From assembly GCA_903853385.1 (NCBI GenBank), contig CAINTJ010000064.1:1-43232 (forward strand): a stretch of 43,232 nucleotides of DNA, in the 5' to 3' direction. The notes under the pieces are model-generated. The model was not told where the DNA came from. It ran no database searches and saw only the letters and a program-made list of their open reading frames with translations. The position numbers and the translations under genes were made by a program. Source of the DNA: an uncultured Gammaproteobacteria bacterium (GTDB taxonomy: Bacteria; Pseudomonadota; Gammaproteobacteria; Pseudomonadales; Pseudohongiellaceae). Positions 1 to 8,194 of the stretch are shown piece after piece (positions within the stretch are counted from its first letter, which is position 1; each line of letters begins with the position of its first letter).

Positions 1-53
1 AGCAGGTAGCATTCTAGCAATCCCATCCACCGAAATCCTTCGTAATAACCACG

Positions 54-644
54 ATGCCAAAAAATCCGAATCCGCAGGGCAAAGGTCTGGTGCCTGTGCT
101 GCAAGTTGTGCAGCAACATGCACAACGTCTGGCGGTACCACCCAAGAGCATTGCACAGATTGAGATGGAGCTGTTCACTTCACTGTTTGTGCTGCAAAGT
201 GAGATCCGTTTCAGCCCGGTGGTGGGGCAGCGTTACTGGTTATATGAGCGGGAAGCCGGTTACCGGCTGTCACTGGTATCCCCGTCTGAATGGCATCGGG
301 CTTTGCCACAGCGCAATATTGGCCTGTGTGTGCTGCAAGCGGATCGCACCTGGACGCTGGAACTGGAACCGGAGCTAGCCAGCGATGACAGTTTCATGGC
401 GCTTATTGAACAGCAGCGTGCAGCCTTGCATGTGGCGCTTGAACAAGCTCAGCGGGTTGAGGATGTGTTGCCGGTGTTTGCGTCCTCGCTGGGTTATCAC
501 GGCCGCGTTCTGGCTTTTATTCTTGGCAAGTCGCTGCGTTGTTCAATGCAGTTGGCCGGCATCGCCGCGTTGCCGTATCAGGAAGCCGCGGGGTTGCTGC
601 GGCATGCAGACGCAGACCGAGCGCTGGCGCAACCACCATTGTAA
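54..644 (+). CDS. DUF2452 domain-containing protein
   Basis: The 196-residue product has no signal peptide or membrane segment, so it is probably cytoplasmic. The N-terminal NPQGKGLVPVL stretch and the following ELFTSLFVLQSEIRFSPVVG and YWLYE segments match my recollection of the DUF2452 family, whose function is unknown. The ATG at 54 is the first in frame and has no strong Shine-Dalgarno sequence in the 53 bases of the window upstream, so the promoter may lie outside the window. The C-terminal third (about residues 120-196) is less family-like. No function can be assigned. The family call rests on remembered motifs, not a search. Confidence 0.6.
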   Translation: MPKNPNPQGKGLVPVLQVVQQHAQRLAVPPKSIAQIEMELFTSLFVLQSEIRFSPVVGQRYWLYEREAGYRLSLVSPSEWHRALPQRNIGLCVLQADRTWTLELEPELASDDSFMALIEQQRAALHVALEQAQRVEDVLPVFASSLGYHGRVLAFILGKSLRCSMQLAGIAALPYQEAAGLLRHADADRALAQPPL

Positions 645-669
645 TTCTACCAAACGAGAGGCGCAGACC

Positions 670-924
670 ATGATCAGAAAGTTATTCATGAATAACCGCT
701 TGTCCATGTTGTTGATATTCGGCATTGGCAGTGCCATGCCGTCGCTGGCGCTATGCCAGGAGGCCTCCTTGCAAGAACAAGTGGGGGCCTTGAAGCAAAA
801 GGGGGCCGATCTGGACACACTGCCGCTCTGCCACAGCTGCCAGCAGGCAGTCTGGCGGGTCGGCGGGACGCAAATTACGGCTGCGTTTGTCGCTGGCCCG
901 CTGGTATACTTGCGCACGTCCTGA
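670..924 (+). CDS. Small putative secreted protein, 84 aa
   Basis: This short reading frame begins with a good signal-peptide pattern: a basic start (MIRKLFMNNR), a hydrophobic core, and an ALC/Q-like processing region near residue 28. The mature part holds a CHSC motif around residues 48-51 but no CXXCH heme site. A weak purine-rich stretch (GAGAGG) precedes the ATG at a long distance. The frame ends at a TGA only 39 bases before the aminotransferase start, and its 3' end overlaps a plausible promoter for that gene. I do not recognise the family. It could be a real small periplasmic protein or a decayed one; coding status is moderately supported by the signal peptide only. Confidence 0.4.
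   Translation: MIRKLFMNNRLSMLLIFGIGSAMPSLALCQEASLQEQVGALKQKGADLDTLPLCHSCQQAVWRVGGTQITAAFVAGPLVYLRTS
902..910 (+). promoter_or_regulatory. Possible extended -10 promoter for the aminotransferase gene
   Basis: TGGTATACT fits an extended -10 element (TGn followed by TATACT) and lies 54 bases before the start codon at 964. A matching -35 is poor. Predicted by eye only. Confidence 0.35.
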
Positions 925-963
925 CCGGGCACTTCCTTTCATTTTCAACTCACGGATACAGCA

Positions 964-2154
964 ATGTTTCAAACAATAGAACGGCGTCCACCGGACCCCA
1001 TTCTGGGGCTTTCTGCGGCTTACAAAAACGACACCAATGCCAACAAGGTTGACCTTGGCGTCGGTGTTTACAAGGATGAGGCCGGCAACTGCCCGGTGAT
1101 GACGGCAGTGAAAACCGCCGAGAACAAGCTGTGGCAGATCGAAGACTCCAAGTCCTACATCGCCCAGGCCGGCCCCGAGCTGTTCCTGAAACATACCCTC
1201 GGCTTGCTGCTGGGCAATGACCATGCCGCCGTAAAAGATCAGCGCGCCGCTACCGTGCTGGCCCCCGGCGGTTCCGGTGCCTTGCGCGTTGCGGCTGAAT
1301 TCGTCGCCCGCAGCTATCCGGGTACCCGCATCTTTGTCAGCGATCCGACCTGGGCCAACCACATCCCGTTGCTGGGCAGTGCCGGCCTCAAGCTGGAACT
1401 GTATCCGTACTACGATTACGCCGCCCATAACATCAAGTTTGATCAGATGATGGACAAGCTCAAACAGGCTGGCAAAGGCGATCTGGTGCTGCTGCACGGC
1501 TGCTGCCACAACCCGTGTGGTGCCGACTTGAACCACGCCATGTGGCAGGCGGTGGCCGAGGCTGCGCTCAAGCAGGGTTTCACGCCCTTCATCGACCTGG
1601 CCTATCAAGGCCTTGGTGATGGCCTGGACGAAGACGTCTATGGACTGCGGCTGTTGGCCAGCAAGTTGCCGGAAGTGATCGTGGCTTCTTCGTATTCGAA
1701 GAACTTTGGTCTGTACCGCGAGCGCACCGGTGCCGTGATGGTGTTGGCGGAAACAGCTGCGGCTGCCGAAGCGTCTGCCAGCCAGGTGATTGGCACTGCA
1801 CGCGAAATGTATTCAGTACCCCCGGCGCATGGCGCTGCGCTGGTCGGCATGATCCTCGATGACGCGGCACTGCGCAGCGAATGGGATGCCGAACTCACGG
1901 AAATGCGCGACCGCATCAACGGCCTGCGCGTCCAATTGGTGGCCAAACTGACAGCCAAAGGAGTGAACCGCGACTTCAGTTTCATCCAGCACGAGAAGGG
2001 CATGTTCTCCTTCCTCGGCCTCACGCCGGAGCAGGTGAAGAAACTGATCGGTGACTACAGCATTTACCTGGTGGGATCGAGCCGTATCAACGTGGCGGGC
2101 ATCAATAAGGCCAACCTCGATTATCTGGTGAATGCGATAGCGGCTGTCTTGTAA
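964..2154 (+). CDS. Aromatic/aspartate aminotransferase, class I (AspC/TyrB type)
   Basis: This is a PLP-dependent fold-type I enzyme transferring amino groups between aspartate or aromatic amino acids and 2-oxoglutarate in the cytoplasm. Its 396 residues equal the usual AspC length. Visible active-site features are the CHNPCG segment with Asn183, Asp211 and Tyr214 in the DLAYQG segment, the Schiff-base lysine Lys246 in SYSKNFGLY, Arg254 in the ERTG motif, and the substrate-carboxylate arginine near residue 374 in GSSRINVAG. The second Cys of HGCCHNPCG and the Cys in NPCG replace the more common SCHNPTG, a small oddity. The gene stands alone, with a possible promoter at its 5' side and a strong hairpin after the stop. 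The choice between aspartate and tyrosine specificity cannot be made from sequence. Confidence 0.9.
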   Translation: MFQTIERRPPDPILGLSAAYKNDTNANKVDLGVGVYKDEAGNCPVMTAVKTAENKLWQIEDSKSYIAQAGPELFLKHTLGLLLGNDHAAVKDQRAATVLAPGGSGALRVAAEFVARSYPGTRIFVSDPTWANHIPLLGSAGLKLELYPYYDYAAHNIKFDQMMDKLKQAGKGDLVLLHGCCHNPCGADLNHAMWQAVAEAALKQGFTPFIDLAYQGLGDGLDEDVYGLRLLASKLPEVIVASSYSKNFGLYRERTGAVMVLAETAAAAEASASQVIGTAREMYSVPPAHGAALVGMILDDAALRSEWDAELTEMRDRINGLRVQLVAKLTAKGVNRDFSFIQHEKGMFSFLGLTPEQVKKLIGDYSIYLVGSSRINVAGINKANLDYLVNAIAAVL

Positions 2155-2162
2155 TTGGAATC

Positions 2163-2195
2163 ACCGCAGACACTGACTGGATCAGTGTCTGCGGT
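2163..2195 (+). terminator. Strong hairpin after the aminotransferase gene
   Basis: Perfect 14-bp stem ACCGCAGACACTGA / TCAGTGTCTGCGGT with a 5-nt loop, starting 9 bases after the stop codon. No T-tract follows, so it is either a weak intrinsic terminator or an RNA-stabilising hairpin. Confidence 0.6.
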
Positions 2196-2231
2196 TGCCA
2201 TTCCAACCTTTCAAATTATCCTGGAGGCACT

Positions 2232-2648
2232 ATGGTGCAAGACACGCTCTATTCACTCGGTGGCTTTCTCGATTTTCTTGTCTACTTCGGGCTCGGCATT
2301 GTGCTGATGGGCATGTTCTGGAAGGTGTACATACTTCTGACGCCGCATGACGAGATGGCACTGGTACGCGAGAACAATGTCGCAGCATCCGTGGCGCTCA
2401 GCGGTGCCTTGATAGGTTTTGCACTGCCGATGGCTAGCGCAATTACCCATTCGCAAACCTTGTTTGATTGTGTCGTGTGGGGCTTGATTGCCTTTGTAAT
2501 GCAAGTACTGACTTTTGTAGTGATGCGCTTCGCGTTACCACACCTGTCGGAACGCATTGCCAAAGGTGAAGTAGCCGCAGCAGTACTGACAGCGGCCCTG
2601 AGCATCAGCGTCGGGCTTATCAATGCCTCGGCGATGACTTACTGGTAA
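2232..2648 (+). CDS. DUF350 family inner-membrane protein (YjfL-like)
   Basis: A 138-residue protein with about four hydrophobic segments (roughly residues 11-37, 52-71, 78-100 and 115-135). It matches the DUF350/YjfL pattern, including the conserved polar ENNVAASVALSGALIGFALP stretch in the middle. A good ribosome site (TGGAGG, 6 bases before ATG) supports the start. It is first of an operon-like run with a DUF1190 lipoprotein, a glutathionylspermidine-synthase-like enzyme and a DUF1761 protein, as in the E. coli yjfL-yjfM-yjfC arrangement. The biochemical role of DUF350 proteins is not established; the repeated pairing suggests a membrane partner of the ATP-grasp enzyme. Confidence 0.8.
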   Translation: MVQDTLYSLGGFLDFLVYFGLGIVLMGMFWKVYILLTPHDEMALVRENNVAASVALSGALIGFALPMASAITHSQTLFDCVVWGLIAFVMQVLTFVVMRFALPHLSERIAKGEVAAAVLTAALSISVGLINASAMTYW

Positions 2649-2682
2649 GCCGCCACCCGCTTTGCAGGAGTAAAGGAAGACC

Positions 2683-3360
2683 ATGACCATGCACCTACGC
2701 AAACGCAGTAATACCGTCGCGCTGGCACTGCTGATGCCGGCCACCGGCCTGCTGATGACAGCTTGTTCCCAGGATCCGCAGACCCCGGCCGTGGTCTATA
2801 GCAGTGTGCAGGAATGCCAGGACAAAAATCCGCAAGGCAAGGAACAATGTCTGACCGATTATCAGCAGGCTGCGGCCCTGCATCCGAAAGTGGCGCCCAA
2901 ATACCAGACAGTGCAGGAATGTGAGGCCGATTTCGGTGCACAGCGCTGCGAAATCTCACCTGAGCGGCAGCAATATGCGTCCAATTCTTCCGGCGGCAGT
3001 TTCTTCATGCCGATGATGATGGGCTACATGGCCAGCCAAATGTTCAATCGCCCGCAAGTGATGCAGCCGGGGTCGTTCTCCTCTGCCGGCGCACAGCCGC
3101 GCGACAATGTCAGACAAGCTGACAACAACCAGAGCAGCGGTTCCACCGGGGGGGCTGCGGCCGCCACCATGCAGCCCCAGCCCTTGTACAAATCGCGTGA
3201 TGATGCCGGCACCTTTCGCACTGCCGACAATTCCGCAGTCGCCAGCAAGAGCGGAGCAGTGAATGTGCCTTCGCAGGCGCTCAGCCCGCGGGTCGGTGGC
3301 CAGCGCCGCATTGGTGGCTTTGGTGCTACTGCCGCCAGTGTCGAAAGTGCCGGCGGCTAG
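2683..3360 (+). CDS. DUF1190 family lipoprotein (YgiB/YjfM-like)
   Basis: A 225-residue protein with an N-terminal signal sequence ending in a lipobox-like LMTAC (Cys at about residue 28), so it is probably lipid-anchored. Two cysteine-containing repeats, VQECQDKNPQGKEQC and VQECEADFGAQRC, are followed by a methionine-rich FFMPMMMGYMASQMF segment and a Ser/Gly/Ala-rich low-complexity tail, all typical of the DUF1190 (YgiB) family. It starts 34 bases after the DUF350 gene behind GGAG and AGGA purine stretches, and the next gene begins 5 bases after its stop. Family function is unknown; in enterobacteria it travels with the same ATP-grasp neighbour. Confidence 0.8.
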   Translation: MTMHLRKRSNTVALALLMPATGLLMTACSQDPQTPAVVYSSVQECQDKNPQGKEQCLTDYQQAAALHPKVAPKYQTVQECEADFGAQRCEISPERQQYASNSSGGSFFMPMMMGYMASQMFNRPQVMQPGSFSSAGAQPRDNVRQADNNQSSGSTGGAAAATMQPQPLYKSRDDAGTFRTADNSAVASKSGAVNVPSQALSPRVGGQRRIGGFGATAASVESAGG

Positions 3361-3365
3361 CCCAG

Positions 3366-4535
3366 GTGCAACGCAAGCCCATCGAGCAGCGCAGTGGCTG
3401 GCGCGAATATGCCGAATCAGTCGGCTTCGACTATCACACCATTGACGGTGAACCTTACTGGGACGAAAGTGCCTATTACCAGTTCAGCTGGCAGCAAATT
3501 GAAGCCGAGCTCGAGCCGGCTACCGAAGAGCTGCATGAGATGGCGCTGTCGCTGGTGCCGGACATCCTCGCCAGCGAACAGCTGCTAAGTCAGCTCGGCA
3601 TTGCAGCTTCGCACTGGGATTACCTTGCCGCCAGCTGGCCCGGCCAACCGCAACTCTACGGCCGCATGGATCTGTGTTACGACGGCCTCACCACGCCGAA
3701 ATTGCTCGAGCTCAATTACGATACCCCCACTTCGGTATTTGAAAGCGGCTTCTTCCAATGGATATGGCTGGAAGAGCAGATTGAGAATGGCTTGTTGCCG
3801 GCAACGGCGGATCAATTCAATTCACTGCAGGAAAAGCTGATCGAGGCGTTCAAGGCACTGGCGCTACCGCAACCGTTTTATTTCAGCAGCGTTGAAGCCA
3901 GCAGCGAGGATCGCGGCAATGTGCGCTATTTGATGGACTGTGCAGTGCAGGCCGGCTTGAGTGCACAATATATCCCGCTGGAAACCCTGGGCCAGCGCGG
4001 CGGCCAGTTTGTGGATGCAGTGGGCACGGCCGTCAACGGCATGTTCAAACTCTATCCATGGGAGTTCATGCTGGCCGAGGAATATGCCTCAGTGCTGCTG
4101 ACTTCCGATACGCGCTTTGTGGAACCGCCGTGGAAGGCGCTGCTATCCAACAAGGGCATCCTGCCGTTGCTGTGGCAAAAATTCCCGGATCATCCCAATT
4201 TACTGCCCAGTTTTTTTGAGGACAGTGCCAACCAGCCACTGCAGAAAGGCTGGGTACGCAAACCGCTGTATTCACGCGAAGGCGCCAATGTCGAGTTGGT
4301 GGATTTCAATGGTGAAGGGCTTGCTGCCAGTGGCCCCTATGGCAGTGAAGGTTACATTCGCCAACAGTTTTGCCCGCTGCCGAAATTCTATGATGAGTCG
4401 CGCCAGAGTGCTGTCTATACTTTGGTGGGTAGTTGGGTAGTGGGCGATCGTGCGGCCGGCATTGCTTTGCGGGAAGATGCTTCACTGATCACCCGCAATA
4501 GCTCACGCTTTTTACCGCATATCATTCTTGACTGA
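3366..4535 (+). CDS. Glutathionylspermidine synthase-like ATP-grasp protein (YgiC/YjfC type)
   Basis: The 389-residue product matches the C-terminal, synthetase-only branch of the glutathionylspermidine synthase family. It shows the R-x-D-LCYDG segment around residue 100, LLELNYDTPTSVFE at about 113-126, NKGILPLLW near 263-271 and the KPLYSREGANV lysine/arginine region near 300-310. The ATP-grasp fold normally joins a carboxylate to an amine with ATP; the substrate of the YgiC/YjfC branch is not known, and the peptidase half of true Gsp is absent. The start is a GTG, 5 bases after the DUF1190 stop, suggesting translational coupling. A DUF1761 gene follows after 17 bases. Confidence 0.85.
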   Translation: MQRKPIEQRSGWREYAESVGFDYHTIDGEPYWDESAYYQFSWQQIEAELEPATEELHEMALSLVPDILASEQLLSQLGIAASHWDYLAASWPGQPQLYGRMDLCYDGLTTPKLLELNYDTPTSVFESGFFQWIWLEEQIENGLLPATADQFNSLQEKLIEAFKALALPQPFYFSSVEASSEDRGNVRYLMDCAVQAGLSAQYIPLETLGQRGGQFVDAVGTAVNGMFKLYPWEFMLAEEYASVLLTSDTRFVEPPWKALLSNKGILPLLWQKFPDHPNLLPSFFEDSANQPLQKGWVRKPLYSREGANVELVDFNGEGLAASGPYGSEGYIRQQFCPLPKFYDESRQSAVYTLVGSWVVGDRAAGIALREDASLITRNSSRFLPHIILD

Positions 4536-4552
4536 GACTGACGGAGGCATCA

Positions 4553-4963
4553 ATGGGTGAAGTTGCAATCAACTGGAAAGCGGTGCTGCTGGCGACGCTG
4601 GTGAGTTTTGTGCTGGGGGCTTTGTGGTATGGGCCCGTGTTCGGCAAACCGTGGATGCGCTCGCTGGGAATTGATCCAGGCGTCGCCCGACAGGCGCCCA
4701 GGATCGGCTTGCGGCGCATGCTCAGCATCAGTTTCATCCTGGAGTGGATCATGGCGATTTGCATGGCCTATTTCATCGGTGACAAAGCCGATGCCATGCA
4801 TGGTGCTCTATACGGCTTGCTTACCGGGCTGCCGTGGGTGGCATCCGCGATCGCGGTAAACTCCTTGTATGAGCAGAAGTCGGTGGCATATATTTTCATC
4901 ACAGGGGGTTATTGGACTGTGGTGTTTACGTTGATGGGGTTGATACTGGGGGCTTGGCATTAG
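4553..4963 (+). CDS. DUF1761 family small membrane protein
   Basis: A 136-residue protein with four hydrophobic segments (about residues 7-27, 52-74, 82-103 and 110-133). The ALWYGPVFGKPWM motif after the first segment is characteristic of DUF1761 proteins, whose function is unknown. A strong ribosome site (ACGGAGG) precedes the ATG. It is the last gene of the DUF350-DUF1190-ATP-grasp run and is followed by a repeat element and an intrinsic terminator. Confidence 0.75.
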   Translation: MGEVAINWKAVLLATLVSFVLGALWYGPVFGKPWMRSLGIDPGVARQAPRIGLRRMLSISFILEWIMAICMAYFIGDKADAMHGALYGLLTGLPWVASAIAVNSLYEQKSVAYIFITGGYWTVVFTLMGLILGAWH

Positions 4964-4992
4964 TCAACACCGCGTCGATTGCTTCAGCGCAA

Positions 4993-5103
4993 AGCCTTGG
5001 GCCGCCAGCTGCTTCTGAAACACGCCGTGAATACGTCCCTGTAGGCTTGCTTCGGCCATCCATGGCCTCAGACAGTTTCACAAGCAGTTGGCGGCCCAAG
5101 GCT
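4993..5103 (+). repeat. 111-bp palindromic repeat element, copy 1
   Basis: Outer arms of 29 nt (from AGCCTTGGGCCGCCAGC at the left to GCGGCCCAAGGCT at the right) pair with 27 Watson-Crick pairs, one G-T wobble and one mismatch. Inside are a small TACG/TGTA hairpin and the inner palindrome GGCCATCCATGGCC. Same length and layout as copies at 7671 and 10726. It sits between the convergent DUF1761 and TonB receptor genes. Confidence 0.9.
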
Positions 5104-5146
5104 CTCCAGTACAGCGCTTAATTCTTGCTAAATACAGCATAAACGC

Positions 5147-5176
5147 AAAAGGCGGCCTTGTGGGCCGCCTTTTTTT
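5147..5176 (+). terminator. Intrinsic terminator between convergent genes
   Basis: GGCGGCC / GGCCGCC stem with a 5-nt loop and a run of seven T on the plus strand; four T follow on the minus strand. It should end rightward transcripts from the DUF1761 side and perhaps also the leftward TonB receptor transcript. Confidence 0.85.
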
Positions 5177-5193
5177 GCTGACATATTAAGTGC

Positions 5194-7272
5194 CTAGAAA
5201 TCCCAATTCACCGTCAACCCGTAACGTCGCGGTTCACCCAACTGGGTGTAACGCTTGGACGTATAGCCGTCACGCGGATCGTTGCCGAAGTAGAAACCAT
5301 GCACGAAGTAGTCCTGGTTGGTCAGGTTGCGACCCCAAACAGTGACTTGCCACTTGTTGATGGTCCAGATCAGGCTGGCATTGAGCAGATCATAGGCGTT
5401 GGAACGTACATTGTGGCTGTCGGAGAAATAATAAGCGTCGCGCCCCTGCAGGTTTACATCCAGGCTCAGATTGTGTTGCAGCTGCAGCGTGCTGCCCACG
5501 CTGTATTGGTAGCGGGGTGCCTGCGCCTGTGCGCGGCCATCCAGATTTTCACCGGCCGAGTTGATGAAGTTCTTGTACTCGCTGTCGAGCAAGCCGAGTG
5601 AGCTGTACAGACGCACGCTGCTGGAGGCTGCAAAGTCCAGGCTCAGTTCCAGGCCGCGGTTGAAGCCGGCGGCGGCATTGCCGGTGAACATAAGGAACTC
5701 GGCGCTGCCGTCGGTGCGCATGCGGGTGGTGGAACTTTGGATCTGCACGTTTTTGCGATCCATGTAAAACACCGCGGCGCGCGTGTTCAGGCGCTGGTTG
5801 AACAAGCTGCCTTTGAAGCCGGCTTCATAGTTCAGCAGAGATTCGCTGCCGTATTCGCGCAAATCTGCATCCAGCGTGCCATCGGTGTTGAAACCGCCAT
5901 TCTTGTAGCCGCGCGAGAGACTGGCATACAACAGCTGGTTTTTGGCCAGTTGGTAGTTGAAGCTCACCTTGCCGCCGTACAAATTTTCACCCGGGGAAAA
6001 TCCGAGCTGGTTGGAATCGGCATATGTTGCCGAGTAGCGCTCGCTACGCACCCCCACATCCAGCGACCACGGCCCAGCCAGCATGGTAGTCGTGTCGGCA
6101 TAAACGGCATTGCGCTGCGTGCTGTGCTCGCTGTGGAATCGTCCTGGCAAATAGGTGTAAATGCGAGTGAGGCCGGCATCGACATGCAAGGTATAAACAC
6201 CCGCTACCCAGGAAGTGCGGCCGTTAAACAGTGCACCCTGGGGTGAGGACAGCAAGCGTAACTCGGCACTCTTGCTTTCATGATCGCGCAGATAGAGATC
6301 GGTAGACGCATAGCCGTCCGGATGAAAGCCGGCATAGGTCCAGTCTTCGTCGTAACCGTAATGCACATGACTGTTGGCATAGCTGGCCAGCGCTTCCACG
6401 GTAAAATCGGTGAAGGCGGTGCTGGTGGCTTGCACGCTGGCATAGCGTGAGCGCTGCATGTCGCGACCGGGCTGGTCGCTCAGGGTGTTGCGGCTGTTGT
6501 CGAGCGCGAAGGCATCATAGCCATTGTCGACATCAATAAAGCCGGCATGTAAATCCAGTTGCAGTGTTGGATCAAGCTGCCACTGCAACGCAGCGCGCAC
6601 GGTTTTTTCATCGCGCTCATTGGTGGGTTTGTGCAGGAAAGTATTCATGCCGAAACCATCACTGCGCACACTCTGCGCCGACAACCGGTAGTTAAGGCCG
6701 TCTTGCAGCGGGCCGGAGACATAGCCGGCCAGGCCGCGGCCCTGGTAGTTTTCGCCTTGCACCTGCATGCCGTATTGCTGGGTGGAGGCGGGCGCCTTGC
6801 TTTGCAGATTGATGAGGCCGGCCAAGGCGTTGGAGCCGTAGCGTGTGCCTTGCGGTCCTTGCAGGATTTCCACTTGCTGCATGTCATACAGCATGGCAGC
6901 AGCGCCGATGCCGGAAAAATCCACGCCGTCGATCAGCATGCCCACAGCTGAATTGAGCGGCTCTACAAATTCTTCGGTGTCGCCGATGCCGCGCAATTGC
7001 ACATAGCGGGCGCGGGAAGCGCCGGAAGTGAAGTTGACATTGGGCGCGTCCGCCAGCACATCTTCCAGATGCAGCGCATTTTTCTGCTGCATCAGTTTGC
7101 TGTCGAGCACGCTGATGCTGGCCGGGATATTGTCGAGCGTGGTCTGGCGAAAGTCGGCAGTGACGACAATTTCTTCGATGGTATTGGCTTTGGTTTGGGC
7201 TTGTGCAGCGCTGGCAGTGATGACTGCCAGTGCGAGCAGGGTGTAGCGAGGCAAGTGACTGTGTCGGTTCAT
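5194..7272 (-). CDS. TonB-dependent outer membrane receptor, predicted thiamine-related
   Basis: The 692-residue protein has a signal peptide ending around AQAQ (residue 26) and a TonB box-like EEIVVTA at residues 33-39. The plug domain runs to about residue 160, with the VEILQGPQGTRYGSNALAG segment. The rest is a 22-strand-type barrel ending in the outer-membrane signature NWDF. It would import a scarce ligand using TonB energy. A TPP riboswitch lies in its leader, so the ligand is probably thiamine, a phosphate ester or a precursor; that is inference from regulation. The start has a good ribosome site (GGAGAAAGG). No inner-membrane thiamine transporter is adjacent, so it would work with genes elsewhere. 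Confidence 0.9.
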   Translation of the reverse strand: MNRHSHLPRYTLLALAVITASAAQAQTKANTIEEIVVTADFRQTTLDNIPASISVLDSKLMQQKNALHLEDVLADAPNVNFTSGASRARYVQLRGIGDTEEFVEPLNSAVGMLIDGVDFSGIGAAAMLYDMQQVEILQGPQGTRYGSNALAGLINLQSKAPASTQQYGMQVQGENYQGRGLAGYVSGPLQDGLNYRLSAQSVRSDGFGMNTFLHKPTNERDEKTVRAALQWQLDPTLQLDLHAGFIDVDNGYDAFALDNSRNTLSDQPGRDMQRSRYASVQATSTAFTDFTVEALASYANSHVHYGYDEDWTYAGFHPDGYASTDLYLRDHESKSAELRLLSSPQGALFNGRTSWVAGVYTLHVDAGLTRIYTYLPGRFHSEHSTQRNAVYADTTTMLAGPWSLDVGVRSERYSATYADSNQLGFSPGENLYGGKVSFNYQLAKNQLLYASLSRGYKNGGFNTDGTLDADLREYGSESLLNYEAGFKGSLFNQRLNTRAAVFYMDRKNVQIQSSTTRMRTDGSAEFLMFTGNAAAGFNRGLELSLDFAASSSVRLYSSLGLLDSEYKNFINSAGENLDGRAQAQAPRYQYSVGSTLQLQHNLSLDVNLQGRDAYYFSDSHNVRSNAYDLLNASLIWTINKWQVTVWGRNLTNQDYFVHGFYFGNDPRDGYTSKRYTQLGEPRRYGLTVNWDF

Positions 7273-7414
7273 ACCTTTCTCCGATAACGACTACTGTTGA
7301 AGGTTGCAACAACACAGTTAGTACGACGGAGAAAACGCGAACCGCGTGCAGTGAAGTTGTGGCACCGGACTGCAAAAAAAACAGCCCGGAACAACAGAAA
7401 ACAGTGCAATCGGC

Positions 7415-7506
7415 AGTGCCTATTCCTACGCCAGTATTAACTGGTTCAGGTTCAAAGGGTTTGATCTCAGGACCTTTGCTTGCGCAAGGGTCCACCCCTT
7501 AGGACG
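7415..7506 (-). ncRNA. TPP riboswitch (THI element)
   Basis: Read on the minus strand, the leader has the THI-box order: AAGGGGTG, a P3-type arm (GGACCCTTGC / GCAAAGGTCC), CTGAGA, ACCCTTTGAACCTGA, the TTAATACTGGCGTAGGAA end, and a closing CCTA/TAGG P1 pair. These are the conserved parts that bind the pyrimidine and pyrophosphate of thiamine pyrophosphate. It lies about 145 bases upstream of the TonB receptor start, in the same orientation, and should lower that gene's expression when TPP is plentiful. The expression platform is not obvious; a hairpin with a T-rich loop lies between at 7365-7389. Confidence 0.92.
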
Positions 7507-7670
7507 GGCGGCACCTTAACAAATCCAGTCTGGACTGGCCATCATTTTTGCGTGGGTTTGATTGCTTCGAGCAATCAGTCTTCGCCATGAAGACGATGGG
7601 GGCACCCACAAGCACATCAGAATTGTGCGCGCGTTCATTACAACTAAATGAATTACGCACTGAACTCGAG

Positions 7671-7781
7671 AGCCTTGGGCCGCTAACTGCTGCTGAAACT
7701 GTCTGAGGCCATGGAGGGCCGAAGCAAGCCTACAGGGATGTATTCACGGCGTGTTTCAGTAGCAGTTAGCGGCCCAAGGCT
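7671..7781 (-). repeat. 111-bp palindromic repeat element, copy 2 (inverted)
   Basis: Same 111-bp element as at 4993 but in the opposite orientation, judged by its internal sequence. The 29-nt arms pair throughout apart from one wobble-type position. In element orientation it has an inner TACA-TCCC-TGTA hairpin, and the second inner palindrome is altered to GGCCCTCCATGGCC. It lies 37 bases downstream of the YjdM-like gene's stop codon. Confidence 0.9.
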
Positions 7782-7818
7782 GAGCACTGAGTACTGAACA
7801 CTGAACAGGAAATAACGC

Positions 7819-8160
7819 TCAAGCCTTTTTGACAAACTCGGATTTGAGTTTCATTGGACCGATGCCGTCGATCTTGCAGTCGATATTGTGATCACCTTCC
7901 ACCAGCCGGATGTTTTTGACGCGGGTGCCGACTTTGACAACGAGCGATGAGCCTTTCACCTTGAGATCCTTGATAACGCTGACGGTGTCACCATCCACCA
8001 GCACATTGCCGACACCGTCGCGCACAACTGCGGCCGCGTCGGCTGCGGGGGCGGCGTCGGTGGCCGACCACTCATGACTGCATTCGGGGCAGATCAGCAG
8101 TGCGTCATCTTCGTAGGTGAACGCGGACTTGCATTTAGGGCAGGCTGGCAAAGTGCTCAT
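7819..8160 (-). CDS. yjdM: PhnA/YjdM-type zinc-ribbon protein
   Basis: A 113-residue cytoplasmic protein. An N-terminal zinc ribbon has CPKC at residues 7-10 and CPEC at about 24-27. The C-terminal PhnA domain has [17 protein letters not shown] and the [20 protein letters not shown] segment. It is a full-length match to the YjdM (formerly PhnA) family. Despite the old name, the family is not a phosphonoacetate hydrolase and its physiological role is unsettled. The gene follows the VIT transporter gene in the same direction after 34 bases and may be cotranscribed with it. Confidence 0.88.
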   Translation of the reverse strand: MSTLPACPKCKSAFTYEDDALLICPECSHEWSATDAAPAADAAAVVRDGVGNVLVDGDTVSVIKDLKVKGSSLVVKVGTRVKNIRLVEGDHNIDCKIDGIGPMKLKSEFVKKA

Positions 8161-8194
8161 GAGTATTCCTGGTCAGAAAATTTTGTGCAACGCA

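Noticed and set aside
751-1608. 285-aa open frame on the minus strand across the aminotransferase gene
   Set aside because: Antisense to a gene with a full set of catalytic motifs; it shows no recognisable domain and results from codon bias.
7365-7389. Possible intrinsic terminator after the riboswitch
   Set aside because: The T run is inside the loop and not after the stem, so it does not fit an intrinsic terminator; kept only as a hairpin of interest.
7230-7502. 90-aa open frame on the plus strand
   Set aside because: Lies across the TPP riboswitch and leader of the TonB receptor gene; no ribosome site.
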